Shown: positions 8,851 to 17,410, counted from the stretch's first letter. The stretch is 64,000 nt of DNA from Streptosporangium brasiliense (GCF_030811595.1 NZ_JAUSRB010000002.1:5394001-5458000), one strand, 5' to 3'. Notes: generated by a model not told the origin, from the sequence alone. Translations and numbers: made by a program.

Positions 8851-8881
8851 CCCGCCCCGCCCAGCCGGCGGGCGGGGCGGG
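8851..8881. terminator. Hairpin terminator after the acyl-CoA ligase
   Basis: A perfect 12-base stem (CCCGCCCCGCCC / GGGCGGGGCGGG) with a 7-base loop begins 31 bases after the stop codon. A short TTT follows at 8888-8890. Confidence 0.65.
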
Positions 8882-8950
8882 CGGCGCTTTGCCCAATCAG
8901 CCGTGTGTCGTCTCCTCGGTCATTACCGGGCCTTTCCTAGCGTCCTGTCC

Positions 8951-9853
8951 ATGACCATGAGAGTCCTTCTTCCAATCCTGGCGGCGGGGGCCGGCGCCGT
9001 GCCGTCGGGGGCCGTCGTCCCGCCGGCGTGGGCCGAGCCGCCCGCCGCCGTGGATCTGGCGATCCACTCCATCACCCTGACCCCCGGGGCCCCCGTGGTC
9101 GGGCCGTCGGACACGGTGCGCCTGGTGATCGAGGTGGTGGCCCGCGGGGTCGCGAGCCCGGACGGGGTGACGGTCCGCGTCGAACCGGGCGCGCCGCCCG
9201 AGCCGGGGACGGACGCTCCCGCCGACGCCGAGTCCGGTCCGGCACCACAGACCGTCCGGATCCCCGTGCCGGACGCCCCGCCGTACGTCCCCCCTCCGCA
9301 GGAGGTCGGGCCGGCGCCCGCCGTGCTCGATCTCGTCGTCCCGGGCCACGCCGCCCGGGGCCGGCGGACCGGGCCGGCGGCGGGGCCCGCCGGGCGGGCC
9401 GGGACGGAGTGGGAGACCTGGCGGTTCCGGCCGGACAAGAGGCTGAGCCGCTGGTATCCCGCCGGGCGCTGGACCGTCGCCGCGACCGCCGAGGGAGCCG
9501 GTGGCGAGACGGTCACCGAGTACGCCGAGTTCCGGTTGAGGCGCGAGACGAAGTTCAGCGCCGTCCAGGCGGTCAGGAGGGGGGCGCAGGTGGAGGTCAA
9601 GGGCGTGCTGAACCGGGTCGACCCGCAGGGATATCTGGACTACGCCCCCTTCCCCGGCCAGAGCGTCGAGATCCTGCACCGGGCGGCGCCGCGGGAGAGG
9701 TGGACCAGGACGGCCGAGGCCACGACCGACCTGCAGGGCCACTTCGCCCAGAACGTGGCGGGCCACCGCGGGGGCGAGTGGCGGGCCAGGTTCACCGGGA
9801 CGGGACGTTACGCCGCCAGACACAGCCGCGTCCACGGAGCCTCCCCGGGCTGA
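8951..9853 (+). CDS. Secreted protein of unknown function
   Basis: A 300-residue protein with a Sec signal peptide; the likely cleavage site is after AWA at 26-28. The mature part begins with a possible beta-sandwich (VDLAIHSITLTPGAPVVGPSD, typical of Ig-like domains). A Pro-rich linker follows around 85-125. The C-terminal half (about 190-300) resembles actinobacterial beta-rich modules of the type LQGHF...GEWRARFTGTGRYAARHS. No catalytic motif is seen. ATG 8951 is used; ATG 8957 in the same frame is equally possible, and neither has a clear ribosome site. It is probably extracellular or cell-wall associated. Confidence 0.65.
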   Translation: MTMRVLLPILAAGAGAVPSGAVVPPAWAEPPAAVDLAIHSITLTPGAPVVGPSDTVRLVIEVVARGVASPDGVTVRVEPGAPPEPGTDAPADAESGPAPQTVRIPVPDAPPYVPPPQEVGPAPAVLDLVVPGHAARGRRTGPAAGPAGRAGTEWETWRFRPDKRLSRWYPAGRWTVAATAEGAGGETVTEYAEFRLRRETKFSAVQAVRRGAQVEVKGVLNRVDPQGYLDYAPFPGQSVEILHRAAPRERWTRTAEATTDLQGHFAQNVAGHRGGEWRARFTGTGRYAARHSRVHGASPG

Positions 9854-9872
9854 GGCGTGTCCGGGGGCCGGA

Positions 9873-11426
9873 TCACCTCGCGGGGCCGAACCAGGCGGCC
9901 AGCGTCTCGCCGAGGCTGTCGCGCCCGCCCGCCCAGGCCACGTATCCGTCGGGCCGCACCAGCAGGGCGCCGGTGTCCGTCGCGGCCTGGGCGACCACCG
10001 CGCGCACCCGGTCCCGGTGCCCCGCCACGGCCTCGCCGGGCCAGCTCTCCCCGGGCGCCCCGACGAGCAGCCCGCGGCCGTCCGTCAGCAGCCCGTCGGC
10101 CGGGACCGCCGCGCTCCGCGCCTGCCCGCCCAGCGGCCCCACCGGCGCCGTCTCTCCCAGCGGCGGGACGAAGCGGCCGACCAGGGGCCCGGCGGCGCCG
10201 GGCGCGTAGTCCACGTCCGTGCCCTCGACCATCGCCGCGAAGTGCCGCCGGGCGTCGGGCAGCTCCAGCACCTCGGCCAGCACCTCCCGCAGCGCGTCCA
10301 CCTGGGCCCCCGGCCGCATGAGTGCCACCTGCGCCCGGGTGTCGCGCAGCACCCGGGCGGCCACCGGGTGCCGCTCGGCGGTATAGGTGTCGAGGAGGCT
10401 GTCGGGGGCCAGCCCGCGTGCCACCAGGGCGAGTTTCCATCCCAGGTTGAGGGCGTCCTGCAGGCCGAGGTTGAGCCCCTGCCCGCCGATGGGCGAGTGG
10501 ACGTGCGCCGCGTCCCCGGCCAGCAGGACCCTGCCCTTGCGGTAGGTGTCGGCGTGCCGGGTGTTGTCGCCGTAGCGGATGCCGGTCTCCAACCGGGTGA
10601 CGACCACGTCGATGCCGGTCACGCGCCGCAGGCTCTCCTGCAGCTCCGGGGCCGTCACCGGCGCGTCCCGATCACCCGGCCCGCCGTCGAACTCGACGGT
10701 GGCGATCTCGCCCGGCACCAGCGACAGGTTCACCAGCCCGCCGGGGCCGCGCAAGGATGAGGTGATGGCGCCGGGGTCGGCCAGCTCGGCCTCCGCGGTC
10801 CGCCCGGTCATGGTCGCGGGCGTGCCGGAGAAGGCGAACCCGGACCGCTTGCGCACGACGCTCCGCCCGCCGTCGCAGCCGACCAGGTATGACCCGCGTA
10901 CCACGCGCCCGTCGGCGAGGGTGGCGGCGACGCCCGTCCCGTCCTGCGTCACTTCCGTCACCCCGCAGCCCTGGCGGACCGTGACCCCGAGCTCGGCGGC
11001 CCGCGTGGCCAGCACGCTTTCGAGCCGGTGCTGCTTGAGCATGAGGTATTCGGCGCCGCCGGCCGGCTCCAGCAGCGGCAGCCCGCTGAAGTGCCCCCTG
11101 ATCATGCCCTTCTGGACCACCTCGACCATGAGGGCGACCACGTCCGCCTGGGCGGACGGGCCGCCCGCCACGCCGTCGCCCGATCCGCCGTCCCCGCTCA
11201 GCTCGTCGAACATCGCCTGCTGTGCCTCGGCCAGCGGCCCGGTCAGGCCGCGCAGGGCCAGCGACCGCAGGGTGCGCGCGTTGAGCGAGCGCAGGCCGAG
11301 GCTACGGGTCCTGCGGTCCTCGTCCGAGGCCGCTTCCAGGACCAGCGCGTCGGCCCCGGCCAGGGTCAGCTCACAGGCCAGCAGCAGGCCGACCGGCCCG
11401 CCGCCCACGATGATCACATCAGTCAT
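9873..11426 (-). CDS. FAD-dependent aromatic monooxygenase
   Basis: A 517-residue group A flavoprotein monooxygenase that uses NAD(P)H and O2 to hydroxylate aromatic substrates. The FAD-binding GxGxxG is in VGGGPVGLLLACELTLAGA (about residues 6-24). The ribityl-binding motif is GDAAHVHSPIGGQGLNLGLQD. A C-terminal thioredoxin-like domain is present (TDTGALLVRPDGYVAW). Relatives include rifampicin monooxygenase and polyketide hydroxylases; the substrate is unknown. It is divergent from a TetR regulator and shares an operator region with it, so it is probably induced by its substrate. The start is ATG 11424-11426 with AAGGAGAG upstream. Confidence 0.9.
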   Translation of the reverse strand: MTDVIIVGGGPVGLLLACELTLAGADALVLEAASDEDRRTRSLGLRSLNARTLRSLALRGLTGPLAEAQQAMFDELSGDGGSGDGVAGGPSAQADVVALMVEVVQKGMIRGHFSGLPLLEPAGGAEYLMLKQHRLESVLATRAAELGVTVRQGCGVTEVTQDGTGVAATLADGRVVRGSYLVGCDGGRSVVRKRSGFAFSGTPATMTGRTAEAELADPGAITSSLRGPGGLVNLSLVPGEIATVEFDGGPGDRDAPVTAPELQESLRRVTGIDVVVTRLETGIRYGDNTRHADTYRKGRVLLAGDAAHVHSPIGGQGLNLGLQDALNLGWKLALVARGLAPDSLLDTYTAERHPVAARVLRDTRAQVALMRPGAQVDALREVLAEVLELPDARRHFAAMVEGTDVDYAPGAAGPLVGRFVPPLGETAPVGPLGGQARSAAVPADGLLTDGRGLLVGAPGESWPGEAVAGHRDRVRAVVAQAATDTGALLVRPDGYVAWAGGRDSLGETLAAWFGPAR

Positions 11427-11438
11427 CCGACTCTCCTT

Positions 11439-11486
11439 GCTTACGTCGTATGCTTACGCCGTAAGTAGAGCACATACGGCGTAAGC
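11439..11486. promoter_or_regulatory. TetR operator between monooxygenase and regulator
   Basis: A 12-base element occurs three times. GCTTACGTCGTA is at 11439-11450, GCTTACGCCGTA is at 11452-11463, and the exact inverse TACGGCGTAAGC is at 11475-11486. The last two form a perfect inverted repeat with an 11-base spacer. The region covers both start-proximal promoters, so the TetR protein very likely represses both genes here. Confidence 0.8.
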
Positions 11487-11520
11487 TTCGTCGGACAGTC
11501 CGGAGGGGAAGGATCACTCG

Positions 11521-12183
11521 ATGGCCCGGCGTGAGCCGTTGAACAGGGAGAAGGTTCTCGACGCCGCCCTGGAGCTGGCCGACAGAGAGGGCTTGGAAGG
11601 GCTGTCCATGCGGCGCCTGGCGAAGACGCTCGGCGTCGAGGCGATGTCGCTGTACAACCACGTCTCCAACAAGGCGGATCTCATCGACGGCATCGTGGAG
11701 CGCGTGTTCGAGCAGGTCGAGCCCCCCGACCCGGCGCTGCCCTGGCCGGAGCGGGTGCGGACGTCGGCGCTGGCCCTGTACCGGGTCTTCAGCCGCCACC
11801 CGGTGGTGCCGCTGGCGCTGGCCACCGACCGGTCCAATCCGACCTCGCCTCATGCGATGAGGACGATGGACGGCCTGGTGGGAGCATTGTTCGAGGCGGG
11901 GTTCGACGAACTGGGCGCCTGGCGGGCGCTCGGGGCCGTGAACGGGCTGGTGTTCGGCGCGCTGCTGCTGTCGACGGGCGGGTTCACCGGCGCCCCCGGA
12001 GTGCACGCGGGCGAGGAACAGGTCGGGGTCTACATCCGCCGGCTCGACCCGGCGCGCCTGCCGCACTTCAGCAGGCTGCTGGCCTGGACGACCGAAGACC
12101 TCGTGGATCCGGAGGCTGACTTCGAGCAGGCTCTGGACACGCTGATCCAGGGCCTGAGGTCGGTGCGGGGACCGGATCGCTAG
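11521..12183 (+). CDS. TetR-family repressor
   Basis: A 220-residue regulator. The N-terminal HTH is in MRRLAKTLGVEAMSLYNHVSNKADLIDGI (about 30-58). A C-terminal TetR_C-type ligand-binding domain follows. GGAGGGGAAGG precedes the ATG. The operator repeats in front of the gene and the divergent monooxygenase indicate local autoregulation. The MSLYNHVSNKADL form of the recognition helix is that of the tetracycline-repressor-like subgroup. Confidence 0.9.
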   Translation: MARREPLNREKVLDAALELADREGLEGLSMRRLAKTLGVEAMSLYNHVSNKADLIDGIVERVFEQVEPPDPALPWPERVRTSALALYRVFSRHPVVPLALATDRSNPTSPHAMRTMDGLVGALFEAGFDELGAWRALGAVNGLVFGALLLSTGGFTGAPGVHAGEEQVGVYIRRLDPARLPHFSRLLAWTTEDLVDPEADFEQALDTLIQGLRSVRGPDR

Positions 12184-12219
12184 GTCGTCGGCTCCGGCCC
12201 GGACCCCGGGTCCTCGGGC

Positions 12220-13233
12220 TCAGGCCAGCGCGTGCACCGCCGCGCCGAACAGGGCGGGCAGCCGCTGGGCCGCGGGGACGATCAGCCGCGCGGACGCCCG
12301 GTGCCGGCGGGTCTCCAGCAGGGCCCCGGTGAGCAGCCGGTGGCGCCGTGACAGCCTCAGCCAGGCCGTCTCGTACGACTGCGGGGCGCCGGCCCGCAGG
12401 CAGCGCACCAGGGCACGCGCCGACAGCAGTGCCAGCGACACCCCCTCGCCGGTGAGCGCGTCGGTGTATCCCGCCGCGTCGCCGACCAGCAGCACCCGCC
12501 CGGCGACCCGGGCGCGCACCCGCTGGCGCAGCGGCCCGGCGCCGCGCACCGGGGTCGCGGCCGGCCCGTCCAGCCGGGCCAGCAGGTCCGGGAAATCCGC
12601 CAGGTGCTCCCGGTATCCGCGGCGCCGGGAGCTCAGCACCGCCACGCCGACGAGATCGTCGCCCACCGGGGTGACGTACGCCTCGCCGTCGGCGGCCCAG
12701 TGGACCTCGACGAAGTCCGTCCAGGGCGCGACCCTGTAGTGCCGCCGCAGGCCGTAGCGGCGCGGGCGGCGGTCGGGCAGCTCCAGCCCGAGCAGGGCGC
12801 GCAGCGGGGAGTGCAGGCCGTCGGCGGCCACCAGCCAGCGGGCCCTCAGCCCCGCCGCCTCCACCCCGTCGCCGTCCTGCCGCACCCCGGCCACCTTGCC
12901 GGGGACGGTCCGCACCCCCAGCTCGGCCGCCCGCCGCGACAGCGCGGCGTGCAGCGCGGTGCGCCGCACGCCCAGACCGTGGCCGTCGCGGAACTCGGCC
13001 TGCGCCCCGTGACGCCCGTCCAGGTAGCGGATCCCCCGCAGCGGCCGGCCGGACACCTCCACGCCCAGCGACCGCAGCGCGGCGGCCCCGCTGGGCATCA
13101 GTCCCTCGCCGCACGCCTTGTCCACCGGCGCGGGCCGGGGCTCGACGACGACCGCCTCCATCCCGGCCAGCGCCGCGTGGACGGCGGTGGCCAGGCCCGC
13201 CGGCCCGCCGCCGGCGACCAGCACGTCGATCAC
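12220..13233 (-). CDS. FAD-dependent hydroxylase of the phenolic-lipid locus (SrsC-like)
   Basis: A 337-residue flavoprotein of the geranylgeranyl-reductase/aromatic hydroxylase type. The FAD motif AGGGPAGLATAVHAALAGM is at about 7-25, and DKACGEGLMPSGAAAL and GDAAGYTDALTGEGVSLAL follow. It starts at GTG 13231-13233; this GTGA overlaps the stop of the methyltransferase gene, so the two are translationally coupled. In Streptomyces griseus the srsABC operon encodes a type III PKS, a methyltransferase and a flavoprotein hydroxylase that convert alkylresorcinol to methylated quinone lipids. The same three activities occur here in the same order. The oxidation role is inferred from that parallel. 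Confidence 0.82.
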   Translation of the reverse strand: MIDVLVAGGGPAGLATAVHAALAGMEAVVVEPRPAPVDKACGEGLMPSGAAALRSLGVEVSGRPLRGIRYLDGRHGAQAEFRDGHGLGVRRTALHAALSRRAAELGVRTVPGKVAGVRQDGDGVEAAGLRARWLVAADGLHSPLRALLGLELPDRRPRRYGLRRHYRVAPWTDFVEVHWAADGEAYVTPVGDDLVGVAVLSSRRRGYREHLADFPDLLARLDGPAATPVRGAGPLRQRVRARVAGRVLLVGDAAGYTDALTGEGVSLALLSARALVRCLRAGAPQSYETAWLRLSRRHRLLTGALLETRRHRASARLIVPAAQRLPALFGAAVHALA

Positions 13234-13790
13234 GCCGTGGCCCGTCCGGGCGGCGGCACCGGGGCGAGTGAGGCCAGGGCGATCTCCTCGCACCGGATCC
13301 GCACCACCATCAGCGCGGCGTTCAGCACGGTGAACGTCAACGCGGTGACCCAGGCGCCGTGCACCAGCGGCAGCGCCAGGCCCTCCACGGCCACCGCCAC
13401 GTAGTTGGGGTGGCGCAGCCAGAGCAGGCGGTAGGGGCCGCGCGTCACCGGCGGCATGCCGGGCACCACGATCACCTGGGTGTTCCAGCGGTGGCCCAGC
13501 GCGCCGATGCACCACCAGCGCAGCCCCTGCGCGGCGATCACCAGGGCGAGCATGGGCCAGCCGAGCGCCGGAACCGAGGGCCGGCCGGCCAGGCCCGCCT
13601 CCAGCAGGCACCCGGCCAGCAGGCCGGTGTGCAGGGCGACCATCCACGGGTAGTGGCCGCGCCCGGACACCACTCCGCCGCGGGCCAGGCTCCAGCGCGT
13701 GTTGCGGCGCGCGACGACCAGCTCGGCGAGTCGCTCGGCCGCGACGAGCAGCACGAGCAGCACGTACCAGGACGACAGATGCTCCGACAT
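13230..13790 (-). CDS. Isoprenylcysteine methyltransferase-like membrane methyltransferase (SrsB-like)
   Basis: A 186-residue membrane protein with four or five helices. The ICMT-type C-terminal motif GPYRLLWLRHPNYVAVAVEG contains the RHPxY core of the SAM-binding region. In phenolic-lipid operons this family O-methylates the alkylresorcinol made by the preceding PKS. Six bases separate it from the PKS stop, and it overlaps the following hydroxylase by 4 bases. True protein prenylcysteine methylation is unlikely in this context. Confidence 0.85.
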   Translation of the reverse strand: MSEHLSSWYVLLVLLVAAERLAELVVARRNTRWSLARGGVVSGRGHYPWMVALHTGLLAGCLLEAGLAGRPSVPALGWPMLALVIAAQGLRWWCIGALGHRWNTQVIVVPGMPPVTRGPYRLLWLRHPNYVAVAVEGLALPLVHGAWVTALTFTVLNAALMVVRIRCEEIALASLAPVPPPGRATA

Positions 13791-13796
13791 CGGCCC

Positions 13797-14852
13797 CTAC
13801 CAGCGCAGCAGGACGAGTTCGGAACAGAAGCCGGGCCCCATCGCGATCAGCAGTCCCGGCGTGCCCGGCGGTGGCCGCAGCGCGAGGGTGTCGCGCAGGA
13901 CGTGCAGCACGGAGGAGGACGACAGGTTGCCCACCTCGGCCAGCGAGCGCCAGGTGAGCTCCAGCGCGCCGTCCGGCAGCCCGAGCGTCTCGGCGACCGC
14001 CTCCAGGACCTTCGGGCCGCCGGGGTGGCACACCCAGGCCGTCACATCCCCCGCCGTCAGGCCGTGGTCGGCGAGGAAGCCGTGCACGTCGTCGGCCAGG
14101 TAGGTCCGCACCACGTCCGGGACGCTCGCGTCGAGCACCACCTGGAAGCCGGTGTCGCGGACGTCCCAGCCCATCACACCCTCGGAGCCGGGATACAGGT
14201 GGCCCCGGGTGGCCAGCACCGACGGCCCCCCGGGCTCGGGCCGCCGCTCGCCGCCGCAGGCCACCACCGCCGTCGCCCCGTCGCCGAACAGCGCGCTGGC
14301 CACCAGGTTGGCGGGGGAGGCGTCACCGCGTTGCAGGGTCAGGGAGCACAGCTCGACCGACAGCAGCACGGCCACGTGGCCGGGCCAGCCGCGCAGGTAG
14401 TCGTGGAGGCGGGAGATCCCGGCGGCCCCCGCCACGCAGCCCAGCCCGAACACCGGCACCCGCTTGACGTCGGGGCGCAGCCCGAGGCGGCCGGCCAGCC
14501 TGGCGTCCACGGACGGCGCGGCGATGCCGGTCACCGAGGTGAACATGATCATGTCCACGTCCTCCGGCGCGAACCCGGCCTCCTCCAGCGCGCCGCCGAC
14601 CGCCTCGGCCCCCAGTTCGACGGCGGACTCGACGAAGACGTCGTTGGCCGCCCCGAAGCCGTCGAGCTTGGGGTACTGGTCGAGGGGGAGCGCCAGATGG
14701 CGGAACTCGACCCGTGCGGAGGCGTGCAGGCGCTCCAGCAACCGGCGGTCGGCGTCATCGGGCAGGCACATCCGCGCGAACGCGTCGGTGATCTCGGCCT
14801 GGGAGTGGCGGTTGGGTGGGAGCGCGCCGCGCACCGCCGCGATTCGCGTCAT
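13797..14852 (-). CDS. Type III polyketide synthase (alkylresorcinol/alkylpyrone synthase-like)
   Basis: A 351-residue chalcone-synthase-fold enzyme. The catalytic triad is visible: Cys139 in FGLGCVAGAAG, His276 in AWVCHPGGPK and Asn309 in EVGNLSSSS. The C-terminal GPGFCSELVLL loop is also present. It condenses malonyl-CoA onto an acyl starter, and the downstream genes suggest a long-chain acyl starter and a resorcinol or pyrone product. The start is ATG 14850-14852 with GGAAGG upstream. The operon continues into the methyltransferase and the flavin hydroxylase, and a UbiA gene runs divergently 118 bases away. Confidence 0.93.
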   Translation of the reverse strand: MTRIAAVRGALPPNRHSQAEITDAFARMCLPDDADRRLLERLHASARVEFRHLALPLDQYPKLDGFGAANDVFVESAVELGAEAVGGALEEAGFAPEDVDMIMFTSVTGIAAPSVDARLAGRLGLRPDVKRVPVFGLGCVAGAAGISRLHDYLRGWPGHVAVLLSVELCSLTLQRGDASPANLVASALFGDGATAVVACGGERRPEPGGPSVLATRGHLYPGSEGVMGWDVRDTGFQVVLDASVPDVVRTYLADDVHGFLADHGLTAGDVTAWVCHPGGPKVLEAVAETLGLPDGALELTWRSLAEVGNLSSSSVLHVLRDTLALRPPPGTPGLLIAMGPGFCSELVLLRW

Positions 14853-14957
14853 TGATGGGATGCCTTCCGACGGCCGACAGCGGACATCCGGATCTTGCCC
14901 AACTGCGCGTGCGGCATGCCTCGCGGCCCGAGACGCCGGCGCGGCGCCGGAGCCGCC

Positions 14958-14963
14958 TACGAT
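14958..14963 (+). promoter_or_regulatory. -10 element of a leaderless promoter for the UbiA gene
   Basis: TACGAT followed by exactly 6 bases and GTG at 14970. No ribosome site is present, which fits leaderless initiation and supports the GTG as the start. Confidence 0.4.
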
Positions 14964-14969
14964 CGGTCC

Positions 14970-15995
14970 GTGACGACGAGCGGGCATGCGCGCCGCGACC
15001 GCGACCGGCTCCCGGGGCGGCCGCCCGGCCTGGCGGCCGTGCCGGGACTGGCGCGGGCCTGCCATCCAGGACCCACCGCCGCGGTCACGGTCCTGGTCAC
15101 CGCGCTGGCCGCGGCGGCCGGGCGGGACGCGGCGGGATGCGGCCTGGTGGCCGCCGCCGTGCTGGCCGGGCAGTTGTCCATCGGCTGGTGCAACGACGCG
15201 GTGGACGCCGGGCGGGACGTCGCGGCGGGCCGTACCGGCAAACCGGTCGCCGACGGCACGGTGAGCGTCCGGGCGGTGTGGACCGCCGCGGCCGCCGCTC
15301 TGGCGCTCTGCGTGCCGCTCTCGCTGGCCTCCGGCCTGGCGGCCGGGGCCGTCCACCTCGCCGGTGTCGCCGCCGCCTGGGCCTACGACCTGAGGCTGAA
15401 GGCCACCGTGCTGTCGTGGCTGCCGTACGCGGTGGGATTCGGCTCGCTGCCGCCGTTCGTGACCCTCGGGCTGCCGGGCCGGCCGTGGCCGGCGTGGTGG
15501 GCGGTCCTCGCCGCGGCGCTCCTGGGCTGCGGCGCGCACCTGGCCAACGTGCTGCCCGACATCCCCGCCGACCTCGCCACCGGGGTCCGCGGCTGGCCGC
15601 AGCGGATCGGCGCGGCCCGGGTCCGCGCCCTGATCCCGGTGCCGCTGCTGCTGGCCACCGGCCTGCTGGTCTTCGGCCCGCCGGGGCCTCCCGGCGCGGG
15701 GGGCTGGGCGGCGCTGGTCGGAGCCGGGGCCTTCGCCCTGGGCGGACTGCTGCTCGGAGGGCGATCCCCGAAGGCTCCCTTCGCGGCGGCCGTCGCCGTC
15801 GCCGCGGTCGCCGTCGTGCTCCTGCTCGCCCGGGGCACCGGGATCGCCGTGGCCGACGCGAGGGTCGACGGCTCCTACGGCCTGGGCGGCGGCAGCGACG
15901 ACATCCAGGCCGCCGGCCGGCTCGTCCACCGCGACGCCGGCGGCCCTGAAGCTTTAAAAGCATTTTTGCTGGTAAGCAAGGATATGAACCTTTAA
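14970..15995 (+). CDS. UbiA-family prenyltransferase
   Basis: A 341-residue membrane enzyme with eight or nine helices. The first Asp-rich motif is NDAVDAGRD (about residues 68-76), the second is LPDIPADLATG (about 197), and an YDLRLK-type loop lies between. Members attach prenyl groups to aromatic acceptors; divergence from a type III PKS operon suggests prenylation of its phenolic product. GTG 14970 was chosen because of the leaderless promoter; an in-frame ATG at 14895 lies in the PKS promoter. The last 30 codons (from about 15910) do not resemble the family, and bases 15950-16000 are AT-rich, unlike the rest of the gene. Confidence 0.85.
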   Translation: MTTSGHARRDRDRLPGRPPGLAAVPGLARACHPGPTAAVTVLVTALAAAAGRDAAGCGLVAAAVLAGQLSIGWCNDAVDAGRDVAAGRTGKPVADGTVSVRAVWTAAAAALALCVPLSLASGLAAGAVHLAGVAAAWAYDLRLKATVLSWLPYAVGFGSLPPFVTLGLPGRPWPAWWAVLAAALLGCGAHLANVLPDIPADLATGVRGWPQRIGAARVRALIPVPLLLATGLLVFGPPGPPGAGGWAALVGAGAFALGGLLLGGRSPKAPFAAAVAVAAVAVVLLLARGTGIAVADARVDGSYGLGGGSDDIQAAGRLVHRDAGGPEALKAFLLVSKDMNL

Positions 15996-16002
15996 TTCGG
16001 TT

Positions 16003-16024
16003 GCCAGAACGGTGAGGTTCTGGC
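16003..16024 (+). terminator. Hairpin between ubiA and rtcB
   Basis: A perfect 8-base stem (GCCAGAAC/GTTCTGGC) with a 6-base loop follows the UbiA stop within 10 bases. Probable terminator; it could instead be in the rtcB leader. Confidence 0.4.
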
Positions 16025-16069
16025 GTCATGGTCGTCATCGACTGATCGGCCGGAGGGAGGCGATGCGGG

Positions 16070-17257
16070 ATGACGTACAACGAGGTCCTGGGGGGCCGCG
16101 CGCCGATCCGCATGTGGGCCGATCCGGCCGGGGTCGAGCCCGAGGTGATGCGGCAACTGCGCAACGTGGCGGACCTGCCGTGGGTGCACGGGGTCGCGGT
16201 GATGCCCGACGTGCACCACGGGATGGGCGCGACGGTGGGTTCGGTCGTCGCGATGCGCGGCGCGGTCTCCCCGGCGGCGGTGGGCGTGGACATCGGCTGC
16301 GGGATGACCGCGGTGAAGACCTCCTTCAAGGCCGCCGGCCTGCCCGACAACCTGGCCTACCTGCGCTCGAAGCTGGAGCAGGCGGTCCCGGTCGGGTTCG
16401 GGCACCACAAGCGGCCGGTCGATCCGACGAGGCTGCACGGCCTGAAGACCGCCGACTGGGCGGGCTTCTGGAAGGACTTCGACGCCCTGGCCCCGGCCGT
16501 GCACGCGCGGCGTGAGCGGGCCGAGGTGCAGATGGGCACCCTGGGCGGCGGCAACCACTTCCTGGAGATCTGCGCCGACGACGAGCAGAACGTGTGGGTC
16601 GTGCTGCACTCCGGGTCGCGCAACATCGGCAAGGAACTGGCCGAGTTCCACATCGGGCAGGCCCAGAAGCTGCCGCACAACCAGGACCTGCCCGACCGGG
16701 ACCTCGCGGTGTTCGTCGGGGGCACGCCGGAGATGGACGCCTACCGGCGCGACCTGTTCTGGGCGCAGGACTACGCGCGGCGCAACCGGGCGGTCATGAC
16801 GGCCCTGGTCTGCGACGTGCTCCGGCGCCACCTGCCGGGCATCGCCTTCGAGCGGCCGATCACCTGCCACCACAACTACGTGGCCGAGGAGCGTTACGAC
16901 GACGTGGATGTGCTCGTCACCCGCAAGGGCGCGATCCGCGCGGGATCGGGCGAGTTCGGTATCATCCCCGGCTCGATGGCGACCGGCACCTACATCGTGA
17001 AGGGCCTGGGGAACGCCGACGCGTTCAACTCGGCCTCACATGGTGCCGGTCGCCGGATGAGCCGGACGAAGGCGAGGAAGACCTTCACGCTGGCGGACCT
17101 CAAGGCGCAGACCGACGGCGTCGAGTGCCGCAAGGACACCGGGGTGATCGACGAGATCCCCGGCGCCTACAAGGACATCCGGTCGGTCATGGCGGCGCAG
17201 ACCGACCTCGTCGAGGTGGTCGCCCACCTCCGGCAGCTCGTCTGCGTCAAGGGCTGA
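16070..17257 (+). CDS. rtcB: RNA ligase RtcB
   Basis: A 395-residue 3'-phosphate/5'-hydroxyl RNA ligase that repairs or splices RNA with GTP and Mn2+. Metal ligands are visible: Asp74 and Cys77 in VDIGCGM, the histidine of GGGNHFLE (163), the HSGSRNIG His180, and HHN at 267-269. The guanylylated histidine is in SHGAGRRMSR (His324). Length is that of the shorter, actinobacterial-type RtcB. GGAGGGAGG lies 9 bases before the ATG. No rtcA or rtcR lies nearby. Confidence 0.93.
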   Translation: MTYNEVLGGRAPIRMWADPAGVEPEVMRQLRNVADLPWVHGVAVMPDVHHGMGATVGSVVAMRGAVSPAAVGVDIGCGMTAVKTSFKAAGLPDNLAYLRSKLEQAVPVGFGHHKRPVDPTRLHGLKTADWAGFWKDFDALAPAVHARRERAEVQMGTLGGGNHFLEICADDEQNVWVVLHSGSRNIGKELAEFHIGQAQKLPHNQDLPDRDLAVFVGGTPEMDAYRRDLFWAQDYARRNRAVMTALVCDVLRRHLPGIAFERPITCHHNYVAEERYDDVDVLVTRKGAIRAGSGEFGIIPGSMATGTYIVKGLGNADAFNSASHGAGRRMSRTKARKTFTLADLKAQTDGVECRKDTGVIDEIPGAYKDIRSVMAAQTDLVEVVAHLRQLVCVKG

Positions 17258-17344
17258 CCCGCCGGCCGCCGCCGGGGCGGCCCTCCAGGAATGAACCGGC
17301 CGCCGGTGATGTTGCCGCGGATACGGCCTGGCTTTGGGGTGAGT

Positions 17345-17371
17345 AGGGGGCTGGCCTTAGGCTGGCCCCCT
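17345..17371 (+). other. Strong hairpin in the moaA leader
   Basis: GGGGGCTGGCC (17346-17356) pairs with GGCTGGCCCCC (17360-17370) across the loop TTA, using two G-U wobbles; the outer A-T pair extends it. It lies 40 bases before the moaA start and has no U-tract. It could terminate rtcB or affect moaA expression. It does not match the much larger molybdenum-cofactor riboswitch. Confidence 0.45.
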
Positions 17372-17410
17372 GCTTGGATGAGGATGAATGGTGTGAGGAG
17401 GTGACGCCCG

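Noticed and set aside
17258..17410. Molybdenum-cofactor riboswitch before moaA
   Set aside because: Only a single hairpin is seen; the space is short and the multi-stem layout is missing.
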